A DNA stretch of 64,000 bases from Flavobacteriaceae bacterium (lineage in GTDB: Bacteria; Bacteroidota; Bacteroidia; Flavobacteriales; Flavobacteriaceae): contig CANGIF010000006.1 of the NCBI GenBank assembly GCA_947453885.1, forward strand, positions 1 to 64,000. Direction: 5' to 3'. Each line of letters opens with the position of its first letter. The first letter of the stretch is position 1. The notes under the pieces are model-generated. The model worked only from the letters and a program-made list of their open reading frames with translations. It was not told the DNA's origin and did no database searches. Positions 1 to 9,600 of the stretch are shown here, piece by piece. The position numbers and the translations under genes are program-made.

Positions 1-148
1 ATAAGGACGAAAACGCTACAATAAGCATGTCAATTGTTAAAATAATCCACCTAGGTAAATAACTTAAATTTTTTATGTGCCTCAAATTATTGAGACGCTC
101 AAAAAAAATTGAAAAGGGTGTTTTAAAATCCGATGTTCCTTTATCCAC
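1..148 (-). CDS. N-terminus of a membrane polysaccharide biosynthesis protein (CapD/FlaA1/WbpM-like NDP-sugar dehydratase), truncated by the window edge
   Basis: Not in the ORF track. Minus-strand reading from a GTG at 148 gives (V)DKGTSDFKTPFSIFFERLNNLRHIKNLSYLPRWIILTIDMLIVAFSSL, with the PRWxxLxIDxxIVxFS pattern of the CapD-like TM region; in-frame stop just upstream. Confidence 0.6.
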   Translation of the reverse strand, partial: MDKGTSDFKTPFSIFFERLNNLRHIKNLSYLPRWIILTIDMLIVAFSSL

Positions 149-198
149 TTTAATTATTTATTTGCTAATGTAAAGTTATTTATTTAAAAATTAAAAAA

Positions 199-1338
199 TT
201 ATTTAAAAAAAGTCAAAAATGCTTCTTTTAATCTATTTGTATCTGTGCCGGTTAAATTAGATCCTGATGGCAAACACAGTCCGTTTTCAAATAAAGTTTC
301 TGAAACATTTGAACCGTAATATGGATAATGTTCAAAAATAGGTTGCAAATGCATTGGCTTCCATAATGGTCTGCTTTCAATATTTAAATCTTCTAAATAA
401 AGCCTTAAATCTTCTCTTGTTTTACCTTTTGTTTTAATCGGATCTATTAAAATAGAACTCAACCAATAATTTGAAAAATAATCATTATTTGGGACAGAAA
501 ACACAGTTAATCCTTCAATTCCTTTAGAAAGTTCAACATAAAAATCATGCATCTCTCTTCTTTTAGCCACATGTAAATCTAAAACTTCCATTTGGCCTCT
601 ACCAATTCCAGCACAAATATTACTCATCCTGTAATTATAACCAACTTCACTGTGTTGATAATGCGGTGCATTATCTCTTGATTGTGTTGCAAAAAATACT
701 GCTCTGTTTTTTATTTCAACTGATGAAGTTACAATTGCTCCTCCACCAGAAGTTGTAATAATTTTATTACCATTAAATGATAAAACACCTATATCGCCAA
801 AAGTCCCACATTTCCTACCTTTGTAACTACTTCCTAACGCTTCAGCACTGTCTTCCAAAACAGGAATTTCATATTTTTTTGCTACTGCATGAACTTCATC
901 AATTTTATAGGGAACTCCATATAAATGAACTGCAATAATCGCTTTAGGCTTTTTCCCTTTTGCAATTCTATCTTGGATAGCAGACTCTAAAGCAATTGGA
1001 CAAATATTCCATGTTTCAATTTCACTATCAATAAAGACAGGTGTTGCACCTTGATACATAATTGGATTTGCTGATGCTGAAAAAGTCATACTTTGGCAAA
1101 TAACCTCATCTCCAGCTTTTACTCCAAGTAAAATTAATCCTAAATGAATTGCTGCAGTTCCACAGCTTAAAGCTCCAACATGAACTGATTGATTTAAATA
1201 GTTTTCTAAATCACTTTCTAAACCATTTACATTTGGTCCTAATGGAGCAACCCAATTTGAATCAAATGCTTCTTGTACATATTTTTGTTCTGTTCCACCC
1301 ATATGTGGTGATGAAAGCCAAATTTTAGAATTGTTCAT
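199..1338 (-). CDS. DegT/DnrJ/EryC1/StrS family PLP-dependent sugar aminotransferase
   Basis: ORF 379 aa; GTAAIHLGL..., EDSAEALGSSYKGRKCGTFGDIGVLSFNGNKIITTSGGG PLP-lysine region. Confidence 0.93.
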   Translation of the reverse strand: MNNSKIWLSSPHMGGTEQKYVQEAFDSNWVAPLGPNVNGLESDLENYLNQSVHVGALSCGTAAIHLGLILLGVKAGDEVICQSMTFSASANPIMYQGATPVFIDSEIETWNICPIALESAIQDRIAKGKKPKAIIAVHLYGVPYKIDEVHAVAKKYEIPVLEDSAEALGSSYKGRKCGTFGDIGVLSFNGNKIITTSGGGAIVTSSVEIKNRAVFFATQSRDNAPHYQHSEVGYNYRMSNICAGIGRGQMEVLDLHVAKRREMHDFYVELSKGIEGLTVFSVPNNDYFSNYWLSSILIDPIKTKGKTREDLRLYLEDLNIESRPLWKPMHLQPIFEHYPYYGSNVSETLFENGLCLPSGSNLTGTDTNRLKEAFLTFFK

Positions 1339-1463
1339 ATCTGTATATAGTTAATCATTGTGCAAATGTATAATTTCAAATTTAAGTATCATAACTCTAA
1401 AATAGGATTTTATACTTTTTTTATTTTGTTTTTTTAACAATCATTTAAAAAGCTAACTTTATA

Positions 1464-2003
1464 TTAAAAAATCGTTCTCCAAATAATTTTTAAATCTAAT
1501 AACAAACTCCTTTTTTGGAAATAGTCTAGGTTCATTTTAATTTTGTCAGGAAAAATTACCGTTTTGTTGTAAGTTTCAGGATCATTTTGCAAAGTTAAAA
1601 TCTCATCTTCGTTACTATATTTTATTGATGCCTGACACGTTAACCCTGGCTTTAATTGAAGCAATTGTTTTGAATTTTCATCTAAAGCATCATAAAATCC
1701 CTCAATATCTGGTCGTGGTCCAACAAAACTCATATCGCCAATTAAAATATTTATCAATTGTGGCAGTTCGTCAATTTTTTTTCGTCTAATAAAAGTTCCA
1801 AATGGTGTTGGTTTCTTATTTTTGAAGGTCTTGATTTTATAAATTGTAAATTTTGTTCCATATTGTCCTATTCTAGTTTGAAAAAATATACCAAAGCTTG
1901 ATGTGTCAATACTAGCAATTACAACAATTAAAAGTAAAATTGGCAACAAAAAAAGTAAACCAAAAAACGAAAAAAAAATATCGAAAATACGTTTTGATAC
2001 CAT
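1464..2003 (-). CDS. Sugar transferase (undecaprenyl-phosphate glycosyl-1-phosphate transferase family)
   Basis: KRIFDIFFSFFGLLFLLPILL TM start, KIDELPQLINILIGDMSFVGPRP motif. Start trimmed from 2027 to the ATG at 2003, which overlaps the upstream stop as TAATG. Confidence 0.9.
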   Translation of the reverse strand: MVSKRIFDIFFSFFGLLFLLPILLLIVVIASIDTSSFGIFFQTRIGQYGTKFTIYKIKTFKNKKPTPFGTFIRRKKIDELPQLINILIGDMSFVGPRPDIEGFYDALDENSKQLLQLKPGLTCQASIKYSNEDEILTLQNDPETYNKTVIFPDKIKMNLDYFQKRSLLLDLKIIWRTIF

Positions 2004-2782
2004 TACCTTACCCTTTCTCTTATCCAAATATAACTTATTCCCATATATTCGTGAATACTTTTTTCCATCATTTCAATTTTTGCGCTTGAAAACGAAAACC
2101 ATTTGGTAGTTTCTTCTTGGTCTTGCTTAACGTAATTAAAAGTAGGTGCTGGCAATGGGTTTAATCCATGTATTCTAAAAACCATTAATGCTCTTGGCAT
2201 GTGTACTGCACTTGTACAGATAACTAAATTGACGTCGCTTCCAAATCGATTTTTAAATTCAATAGCTTCTTCTTCTGTATTTGAAGGTTTTGTAAGTAGT
2301 ACGGTGTCTTTTGATTTAAATCCTATTTCCAGCGCGCTTAAGGCAAGCATTTTAGCTTGTGGTATCCTTTTCCCATTTGAAAATCCGGAACAAACTAATT
2401 TACTTTCAGGGAGCAAATGCTGCAGCCGAATGCCTTCAGTTAATCTGTAAATTGCAGAATTACCTAATCGGTTCAAATGACTTAAAGTAGTATCATTTGT
2501 ATGACCACTTCCCAAAACCATAACATAAGTTGGTTTTTCCGTTTTAAAATGGATTGAATTAAGGGTTTTATTTTGGTTTTCTAGACTTGAAATTAACCAA
2601 ATTGGAATAGGGCTTACAGTAATAATAAAAAGCCAAATCCAAATGAAAACAAAAAAATAAGTAGCACTTTTTTTTCTTTTAAATCGCAAAAAAACGGCTA
2701 CTATGAAAAGTACCCAAGTAAAAAAAATGGGGTTACAAAATTGAGTAACTAAATCGTTTGTTAGCTGATATAAAAAGTGCAT
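2003..2782 (-). CDS. YdcF/ElyC/SanA family (DUF218) membrane protein
   Basis: VMVLGSGHTND..., RLTEGIRL, NTEEEAIEF, AVHMPRALMVF signatures. Confidence 0.85.
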   Translation of the reverse strand: MHFLYQLTNDLVTQFCNPIFFTWVLFIVAVFLRFKRKKSATYFFVFIWIWLFIITVSPIPIWLISSLENQNKTLNSIHFKTEKPTYVMVLGSGHTNDTTLSHLNRLGNSAIYRLTEGIRLQHLLPESKLVCSGFSNGKRIPQAKMLALSALEIGFKSKDTVLLTKPSNTEEEAIEFKNRFGSDVNLVICTSAVHMPRALMVFRIHGLNPLPAPTFNYVKQDQEETTKWFSFSSAKIEMMEKSIHEYMGISYIWIRERVR

Positions 2783-3732
2783 TAATCTGTATTTTCAATT
2801 TGTTTGTATGCGTCTATCACTTTTTTAACCAAACGGTGACGTACAATGTCTTTATCGTCTAAATATATTATGCCAATTCCTTCAATGTCTTTCAAAACAA
2901 GCAAAGCTTCTTTTAAACCTGAAATTGTTCTTCTGGGTAAATCAACCTGACCTGGATCGCCTGTGATCATGAATTTTGCATTTTTTCCCATTCGGGTTAA
3001 AAACATTTTCATTTGCGAATGAGTAGTGTTTTGTGCTTCGTCTAAAATTACAAAAGCATTATCAAGCGTTCTGCCACGCATAAAAGCCAATGGAGCAATC
3101 TGAATAATTCCTTTTAAAACGTAATCGTCTAATTTTTCGTTAGGCAGCATGTCGCGCAAAGAATCGTACAACGGTTGCATGTAAGGATCTAATTTTTCTT
3201 TCATATCGCCTGGTAAAAAACCTAAATTTTCACCTGCTTCAACTGCTGGTCTGGTTAAAATTATCTTTTTTACTTGCTTTTCTTTTAATGCTTTTACTGC
3301 CATGGCAACTCCAGTGTAGGTTTTACCCGTACCTGCCGGACCAACTGCAAAAACCATATCGTTTTTATGCATTGTTTCAACTAAAAGTTGTTGGTTGGGT
3401 GTCATGGCTTTAATAATTTTACCACCTACACCGTGAACTAAAATTTTATCATTAACTGCTATTTTTTTCTCGTCGTTTGAATCGCTATGAATTACGCGAT
3501 CAATTACATTGTCATCAATGGTGTTGTATCTAGTAAAATGAAGCATCAACCTATTGAATCGTTTTTCAAATTCATCCAGCTCTTCTTTTTCGCCAAATAC
3601 TTTTAAGGTTGAACCTCTGGCTACAATTTTGAGTCTTGGATAGTATTTTTTTATAATGTCAAGATGGGCATCATGCGTTCCCCAAAATTCTTTTGGAGCA
3701 ATGTCGGTTAATTCAATAGTACGTTCGTTCAA
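2782..3732 (-). CDS. PhoH family ATPase
   Basis: VFAVGPAGTGKTYTGVAMAV Walker A; RPAVEAGENLGFLPGD; FVILDEAQNTTHSQMKMFLTRMG. Confidence 0.95.
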   Translation of the reverse strand: MNERTIELTDIAPKEFWGTHDAHLDIIKKYYPRLKIVARGSTLKVFGEKEELDEFEKRFNRLMLHFTRYNTIDDNVIDRVIHSDSNDEKKIAVNDKILVHGVGGKIIKAMTPNQQLLVETMHKNDMVFAVGPAGTGKTYTGVAMAVKALKEKQVKKIILTRPAVEAGENLGFLPGDMKEKLDPYMQPLYDSLRDMLPNEKLDDYVLKGIIQIAPLAFMRGRTLDNAFVILDEAQNTTHSQMKMFLTRMGKNAKFMITGDPGQVDLPRRTISGLKEALLVLKDIEGIGIIYLDDKDIVRHRLVKKVIDAYKQIENTD

Positions 3733-3837
3733 AAGGAAAAAATTAAATTAAAAACTATTTGGTATTAATTAGTAGCTTTGCACTTCAAAAGTAAGGAATT
3801 TAGGTTTGAATTACCTTAATTAGTTATAAACAATTTT

Positions 3838-4686
3838 ATGTCAATAATTACCCTAACCACCGATTACGGATTAAAAGACCACTTTGTGGGTGCCATGAAG
3901 GGTACAATTTTAAGTCAATTGCCCGATGTTAGTATAGTTGACATTTCCCATTCTATTGATCCTTTTAATACTTTTGAAGCAAGCTACATAATTAATGCTG
4001 CTTATTCCCGTTTTCCAAAAGGAACAGTTCATTTAATTGGTGTGGACGTGGAGCGCAATAAAGAAAACCAACACGTTGCACTTCAATGGAACGACCATTT
4101 TTTTATTGCTGCTGACAATGGTATTTTGAGCCTTTTGGTTCAAAAAAGTAGCCCTCAACAACTTGTTCAAGTCAACATTCACGACCGTTTTTTATCCGAC
4201 ACCTCGGATATGGAAGTACTCATTAATGTAGCGTGTTTACTGGCAAAAGGTGGTAAACTTAACGTTATTGGTAAAGAAATAAATTCGCTCAAAGTAGTGT
4301 CTGAACTGCGACCTATTGTTGCACCAGACCTAAAATCGATTAAAGGTTTTGTTATTTACATTGACCATTTTGGCAATATAGTAACCAATATTACCAAACA
4401 ATTGTTTATTGAAATTGGACGAGAACGACCTTACGAAATTGTTTTAAACGAAAAAGTAAAACAAAACAAAAAAGGCACTCTAAAAACCATTTGCAGCCGG
4501 TATTCAGCTATTGGTAACGAATCTGAATATGAATTAAAAAACTACGAAGGCGAAAAATTAGCCTTGTTTAACGAAGCTGGACTGCTGGAAATAGCTATTT
4601 TTAGAAGCAATCCCGACCGAGTTGGATCGGCAAAAACACTTTTAGGATTGGATTACCGCGATGCAATAACCATTCAATTTTTATAA
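3838..4686 (+). CDS. SAM hydroxide adenosyltransferase (DUF62 / SAM_HAT family)
   Basis: MSIITLTTDYGLKDHFVGAMKG N-terminus and YIDHFGNIVTNI motif. Confidence 0.9.
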   Translation: MSIITLTTDYGLKDHFVGAMKGTILSQLPDVSIVDISHSIDPFNTFEASYIINAAYSRFPKGTVHLIGVDVERNKENQHVALQWNDHFFIAADNGILSLLVQKSSPQQLVQVNIHDRFLSDTSDMEVLINVACLLAKGGKLNVIGKEINSLKVVSELRPIVAPDLKSIKGFVIYIDHFGNIVTNITKQLFIEIGRERPYEIVLNEKVKQNKKGTLKTICSRYSAIGNESEYELKNYEGEKLALFNEAGLLEIAIFRSNPDRVGSAKTLLGLDYRDAITIQFL

Positions 4687-4760
4687 TATAACATAACCAA
4701 AAAACGGATTAAAAATGTTTTTTCAGATTTAAAAAAATCACATACTTAAAAATATAAACG

Positions 4761-5057
4761 ATGCTTGTACGAATTGTAAAAATGAGTTTTCAAGAAGATA
4801 AAATTCCCGCTTTTTTAGAAAATTTTCATTTGAATAAAGAAAAAATACGCGCTGCTCCTGGAAACAAATTTCTGGAACTATACCAAGATCAAAATAATCC
4901 AAACCTTTTTTTTACCTATAGTTATTGGGAAACCGCTGCCGATTTAGAGAATTATAGAAATTCTGCCCTTTTTTCAGAAGTGTGGACTTTTACCAAAGCA
5001 CTTTTTGATGCCAAACCAGAGGCTTGGAGCGTGGACAAACTGGTGAGTTTAGCTTAA
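4761..5057 (+). CDS. Antibiotic biosynthesis monooxygenase (ABM)-domain protein
   Basis: 98 aa; MLVRIVKMSF..PGNKFLELYQD...YWETAADLENYRNS. Confidence 0.8.
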   Translation: MLVRIVKMSFQEDKIPAFLENFHLNKEKIRAAPGNKFLELYQDQNNPNLFFTYSYWETAADLENYRNSALFSEVWTFTKALFDAKPEAWSVDKLVSLA

Positions 5058-5101
5058 AACATCCATTAGAAAATTTTTTACGTTAGAAATTCAGTTGTAA
5101 G

Positions 5102-5328
5102 CATGAAATGAAACCATATGAGGCTGTCGCTTCCGACGACGGAGAGAAATGAAATCAAAAGAAGGTAGCAACTATTGTTGCTAACATGAAAAGAATTCAA
5201 ATGAGGCTGTCGCTTCCGACGACGGAGAGAAATGAAACCAAAAGAAGGTAGCTACACTTGTTACTAACATGATATGAAATCAAATGAGGCTTTCGCTTCC
5301 GACGACGGAGAGAAATGAAACCAAATGA
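5102..5328. repeat. 83-bp tandem repeat, about 2.7 copies (5102-5184, 5185-5267, 5268-5328) with a near-invariant ~37-bp core
   Basis: Core ATGAGGCT(G/T)TCGCTTCCGACGACGGAGAGAAATGAAA occurs three times at 83-bp spacing; visibly more GC-rich than its surroundings. Confidence 0.95.
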
Positions 5329-5455
5329 ACCTAAAAATTCAAATTACAATTACAATTTTTTATAAAAGCAGCTGTTTGATTTTTCATAAAAGTTTAAAAA
5401 AATTTACGTTATCCAAAAAAACTTTGCGTTATTTGCGCCACAATCCAAATTCAGC

Positions 5456-6181
5456 ATGAAAGCACTTTTAATTAGAGAAATAAAATCTTTTTTTGGTTCG
5501 CCAATTGGCTATTTGGTTATTGCCCTTTTTCTGACACTAAACGGCCTTTTTTTATGGATTTTTGACGGGCAATACAACATTTTGAAAAACGGTTTTGCCG
5601 ACTTAAATCCCTTTTTTACCGTTTCGCCTTGGATATTAATTTTCTTAATTCCTGCTGTTACCATGCGTAGTTTTTCTGACGAAAAAAAGCTAGGCACATT
5701 AGAACTGTTACTAACCAAGCCGTTAAGCTTGTGGCAAATTGTAAACGGCAAGTTTTTTGGCGCTTTTGTTTTGATTCTTATAGCACTTATTCCTACCTTA
5801 TTATATGTTTATATAGTATACACTTTAGGAATGCCCGAAGGGAATTTGGATTTAGGTAGCACGTTGGGTTCCTATTTTGGATTGCTATTTTTAGTGGGGA
5901 GTTACACCGCCATTGGTATTTTTACTTCTACACTATCCGACAATCAAATTGTGGCTTTCTTACTATCGGTTTTTTTATGTTTTGTGTTCTATTTTGGCTT
6001 TCAAGGAATTTCGCATTACTTCAAAAGTATAGAAAACTTCATTGCATCTCTTGGCATGGATTATCACTATAAAAGCATGAGTCGTGGGGTTTTGGACACT
6101 CGTGATATTTTGTATTTTTCAAGTGTAACCTACTTCTTTTTGTTGCTTACTGTATTCCAACTAAAATCTGCTAAATTGTAA
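5456..6181 (+). CDS. gldF: Gliding motility ABC transporter permease GldF
   Basis: MKALLIREIKSFFGSPIGYLVIALFLTLNGLFLW..., SFSDEKKLGTLELLLTKP; followed immediately by gldG. Confidence 0.92.
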   Translation: MKALLIREIKSFFGSPIGYLVIALFLTLNGLFLWIFDGQYNILKNGFADLNPFFTVSPWILIFLIPAVTMRSFSDEKKLGTLELLLTKPLSLWQIVNGKFFGAFVLILIALIPTLLYVYIVYTLGMPEGNLDLGSTLGSYFGLLFLVGSYTAIGIFTSTLSDNQIVAFLLSVFLCFVFYFGFQGISHYFKSIENFIASLGMDYHYKSMSRGVLDTRDILYFSSVTYFFLLLTVFQLKSAKL

Positions 6182-7866
6182 TGAAAAATACTTCAAAACT
6201 TAGCTTGCAACAACTTTTACTGACATTTGCCTTATTGTTTTTATTCAATTTAATTGGCAATAAGTATTTCCATCGATTTGATTTAACGCAAGACAAACGC
6301 TACACATTGTCGGCTACATCGCTAACAATAGTTAAAGAAATTGAAGAACCTTTGTATGTTGATGTGTATTTAGAAGGCGATTTTCCGGGCGAATTTAAAA
6401 AACTACAAACCGAAACCCAACAGCTGTTGGAAGAATTTAAGGCGCACAATTCAAACATTATTTTCCAATTTACCAATCCGTTGGAAAACGATGATAAAAG
6501 CATGGGTAAAGCAAAAGAACTTGTAGGCAAAGGACTAACCCCAATTAGCATAACCGTTGACGACAAAGGGAAACAATCGCAAGAAATGGTTTTCCCTTGG
6601 GCAATTGTTAGGTACAACAATAAAGAAGTAAAAATTCCATTGCTAAAAAACATGATGGGTGCTTCAACGGAACAAAAAGTAATTAGCTCGGTTCAACATT
6701 TAGAATATGCTTTTGCCAATGGGTTGAATACGGTTTCAAAAATCAAACAAAAAAAAGTAGCCATTTTAAAAGGAAATAAAGAATTGCCTGATATTTACAT
6801 GGCAGATTTTATCAAACAAGTGCGCGAAAATTATTTCATTGGACCTTTTACTTTAGATTCAGTAGCCAAAAAACCAAAAGAAACACTATTAGCACTCAAA
6901 AAATACGATTTAACAATTATAGCCAAACCACAAGAAAAATTTTCAGACGAAGAAAAACAAGTATTGGATCAATACTTACTAAATGGCGGAAAAGTAATTT
7001 GGCTAGTCGATCAGGTACATGCAGAAATGGACAGTTTAACCCATTCTGGTTCCACCCTAGCTTATCCTAACGATTTAAATTTAAACGATTTTTTCTTTAA
7101 ATATGGACTCCGAATTACTTCCGAATTGATAAAAGACGAATACGCTATTCCTATAAAACTAGCCAGTGGTGAACAAGGAAGCAACACCAGCTACCAACAA
7201 TATCTGTGGAAATTTTCACCTTTTGTATATCCAGAAAGTAGCCATCCTATTGTGAAAAATATGGAAGGAATAAAATTTGAATTTGCCAACCCAATTGAAG
7301 TTTTAAAAAATCCAACAAAAAAAACCATATTGTTACGTTCGTCACAAAATTCGAGAACAATTGGAGCTCCTGTGGAAATAAACCTCAACATGGTACAACA
7401 AAAAAGTAACATGAGTGAGTATGTAAACAAAGGTTCAATTCCAGTTGCTGTTTTGGTAGAAGGGAATTTTAAATCAGTGTACCAAAATAGAATTTTACCA
7501 TTTGTAGACCCCACATTCCTAAACGAATCGTCTAAAGCTTCAAAAATGATTTACATAGCTGATGGAGATGTGGTTAAAAACCAACTAGATAAAGACGGAA
7601 TGCCTTTAGAATTAGGTTTTGACAAATGGACCAATAATTTATACGGCAACAAAGAATTTATGATGAATTGTGTCAATTATCTTTTAGACGATAATGGGCT
7701 TATAAACATACGAAGTAAAGAAGTAAATTTACCTATATTAGATAAAGAAAAAGTGTATCAAAACTATTCGAAAACTCAAATAATTACTGTAGGAATGCCG
7801 TTAATGTTGCTATTAATATTTGGTTTAGTATTTACATACATTAGAAAAAAAACCTACAGTAAATAG
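6181..7866 (+). CDS. gldG: Gliding motility ABC transporter substrate-binding protein GldG
   Basis: YFHRFDLTQDKRYTLS, YLLNGGKVIWLVDQV, C-terminal TM; 1-nt TAATG overlap with gldF. Confidence 0.92.
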   Translation: MKNTSKLSLQQLLLTFALLFLFNLIGNKYFHRFDLTQDKRYTLSATSLTIVKEIEEPLYVDVYLEGDFPGEFKKLQTETQQLLEEFKAHNSNIIFQFTNPLENDDKSMGKAKELVGKGLTPISITVDDKGKQSQEMVFPWAIVRYNNKEVKIPLLKNMMGASTEQKVISSVQHLEYAFANGLNTVSKIKQKKVAILKGNKELPDIYMADFIKQVRENYFIGPFTLDSVAKKPKETLLALKKYDLTIIAKPQEKFSDEEKQVLDQYLLNGGKVIWLVDQVHAEMDSLTHSGSTLAYPNDLNLNDFFFKYGLRITSELIKDEYAIPIKLASGEQGSNTSYQQYLWKFSPFVYPESSHPIVKNMEGIKFEFANPIEVLKNPTKKTILLRSSQNSRTIGAPVEINLNMVQQKSNMSEYVNKGSIPVAVLVEGNFKSVYQNRILPFVDPTFLNESSKASKMIYIADGDVVKNQLDKDGMPLELGFDKWTNNLYGNKEFMMNCVNYLLDDNGLINIRSKEVNLPILDKEKVYQNYSKTQIITVGMPLMLLLIFGLVFTYIRKKTYSK

Positions 7867-7964
7867 TAACCATAAAAATATTTTCAATATTAAATAGTTT
7901 ACAATATATTTGTAAAAATAAAAGGCACTGCTTGTTAAAAGTGTTTAATTCTAAATAAAAAAAA

Positions 7965-9083
7965 ATGAAATTCATAGTATCGAGTTCGTACTTATTAAAA
8001 CAATTGCAAGTATTGGGAAGCGTTATTAACAGTAACAACACTTTACCCATTTTAGATAATTTTCTATTTGAATTAGATCAAACCAACCTAACTGTTTCTT
8101 CATCAGATTTAGAAACAACGATGTCAGCTACTTTAGAAATTGATTCTACAAGTAATGGAAGCGTAGCTGTTCCTGCTAAGTTACTTTTAGAAATTTTAAA
8201 AACGTTTCCAGAACAACCTTTGACTTTTACTGTTGAAGAAAACAATACAATTGAGATTAGTTCTAATTCAGGAAAATATGCTTTAGCGTATGCTCTTGGT
8301 GAAGAATTTCCAAAATCTGTTAATCTTGAAGATCCATCTACAACTTTAGTTCCAGCTGATGTAATGGCAACAGCAATAAGCAAAACTATTTTCGCAGCTG
8401 GAAATGATGATTTGCGTCCAGTAATGTCAGGTGTTTTCTTTCAATTTTCTCCAGAAGGTTTAACCTTTGTAGCTACCGATGCTCACAAATTAGTGAAATA
8501 TGCCCGAATAGATGTAAAAGCTTCACAAGTAGCCGATTTTATTATGCCTAAAAAACCTTTAAACATTTTAAAAAGTATTTTGGGAAGTTCTGAATCAGAT
8601 GTTAAAATTGAATACAACGATTCAAACGCCACTTTTTCATTCGACAATTATGTGTTGATGTGTCGTTTAATTGATGGAAAATACCCAAATTATGAAGCTG
8701 TAATACCAAAAGAAAATCCAAACAAACTTTTAATTGATCGTACTTTATTTTTAAATTCTGTTCGTCGTGTTGCAATTTTTTCAAATAAAACCACACATCA
8801 AATACGTTTAAAAATAGCTGGTGCAGAATTGAATATTTCTGCTGAAGATATTGATTATTCCAACAAAGCAGAAGAACGTTTAACTTGTGATTATCAAGGA
8901 GACGATATGCAAATTGGTTTTAATTCAAGATTTTTAACTGAAATGCTTACTAATTTACAATCTGATGGAATAATGTTAGAAATGTCAATGCCCAATCGTG
9001 CAGGAATTTTGACACCTATAGATGGTTTAGACGATGGTGAAACCGTTACTATGCTTGTAATGCCTGTAATGTTAAACAGTTAA
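7965..9083 (+). CDS. dnaN: DNA polymerase III subunit beta
   Basis: MKFIVSSSYLLKQL..NTLPILDNFLFEL; FVATDAHKL; C-terminal VTMLVMPVML. Confidence 0.97.
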   Translation: MKFIVSSSYLLKQLQVLGSVINSNNTLPILDNFLFELDQTNLTVSSSDLETTMSATLEIDSTSNGSVAVPAKLLLEILKTFPEQPLTFTVEENNTIEISSNSGKYALAYALGEEFPKSVNLEDPSTTLVPADVMATAISKTIFAAGNDDLRPVMSGVFFQFSPEGLTFVATDAHKLVKYARIDVKASQVADFIMPKKPLNILKSILGSSESDVKIEYNDSNATFSFDNYVLMCRLIDGKYPNYEAVIPKENPNKLLIDRTLFLNSVRRVAIFSNKTTHQIRLKIAGAELNISAEDIDYSNKAEERLTCDYQGDDMQIGFNSRFLTEMLTNLQSDGIMLEMSMPNRAGILTPIDGLDDGETVTMLVMPVMLNS

Positions 9084-9100
9084 ATTAATTTACGATTCAC

Positions 9101-9137
9101 AAAAAAAGGCGCAATTTTTAAAAATTGCGCCTTTTTT
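9101..9137. terminator. Rho-independent (bidirectional) terminator between dnaN and the convergent gene
   Basis: aaaaaaaggcgcaatttttaaaaattgcgccttttttat perfect stem with A/T tails. Confidence 0.9.
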
Positions 9138-9576
9138 ATTTTGAGTTGAATTGCCAATCAAATTCGTCTTTATTGTTGATTATAGCTCCCAACTCAACTT
9201 TAACAACATGATTGAATTCTGTTTGAAAAATCAACCAATTGGCTTCGTTAAAATGATTCTCTAACGAATCAAAATCTTCATGCTCCCATTCCGTAAAGCT
9301 TTTGTCTTTAAGATCTTGCTTAAGTTCGTTTATCTTTTTGCCTATAACTTTTTTCCCGTTAAGCTCAAGATCTGGATTGGAACAAATTAGATATCCTAAT
9401 TTTAATTCTTCTTCACTATAAAAGGTAATTCGTACCATTTTGGTGTTGTACAAATAAATGACATTTTGATCTTCATCATTAAATTGTTTGTCTGGTTTTC
9501 CATAAAGTGCTACAACATCCTTTTGCTTCATACCAAAAAGCAATTGATCGATACCTAATTTTGGATTTATTTTCAT
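9136..9576 (-). CDS. Hypothetical protein, 146 aa
   Basis: ORF with normal spacing after the dnaN terminator; no family recognised. Confidence 0.6.
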   Translation of the reverse strand: MKINPKLGIDQLLFGMKQKDVVALYGKPDKQFNDEDQNVIYLYNTKMVRITFYSEEELKLGYLICSNPDLELNGKKVIGKKINELKQDLKDKSFTEWEHEDFDSLENHFNEANWLIFQTEFNHVVKVELGAIINNKDEFDWQFNSK

Positions 9577-9600
9577 TTTTTTGTTTATTACAATAGGATT

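Noticed and set aside
5102-5328. CRISPR array (37-bp cores spaced ~46 bp)
   Set aside because: The intervening sequences are clearly homologous to each other, only about three copies exist and no cas genes are nearby; this is an 83-bp tandem repeat.
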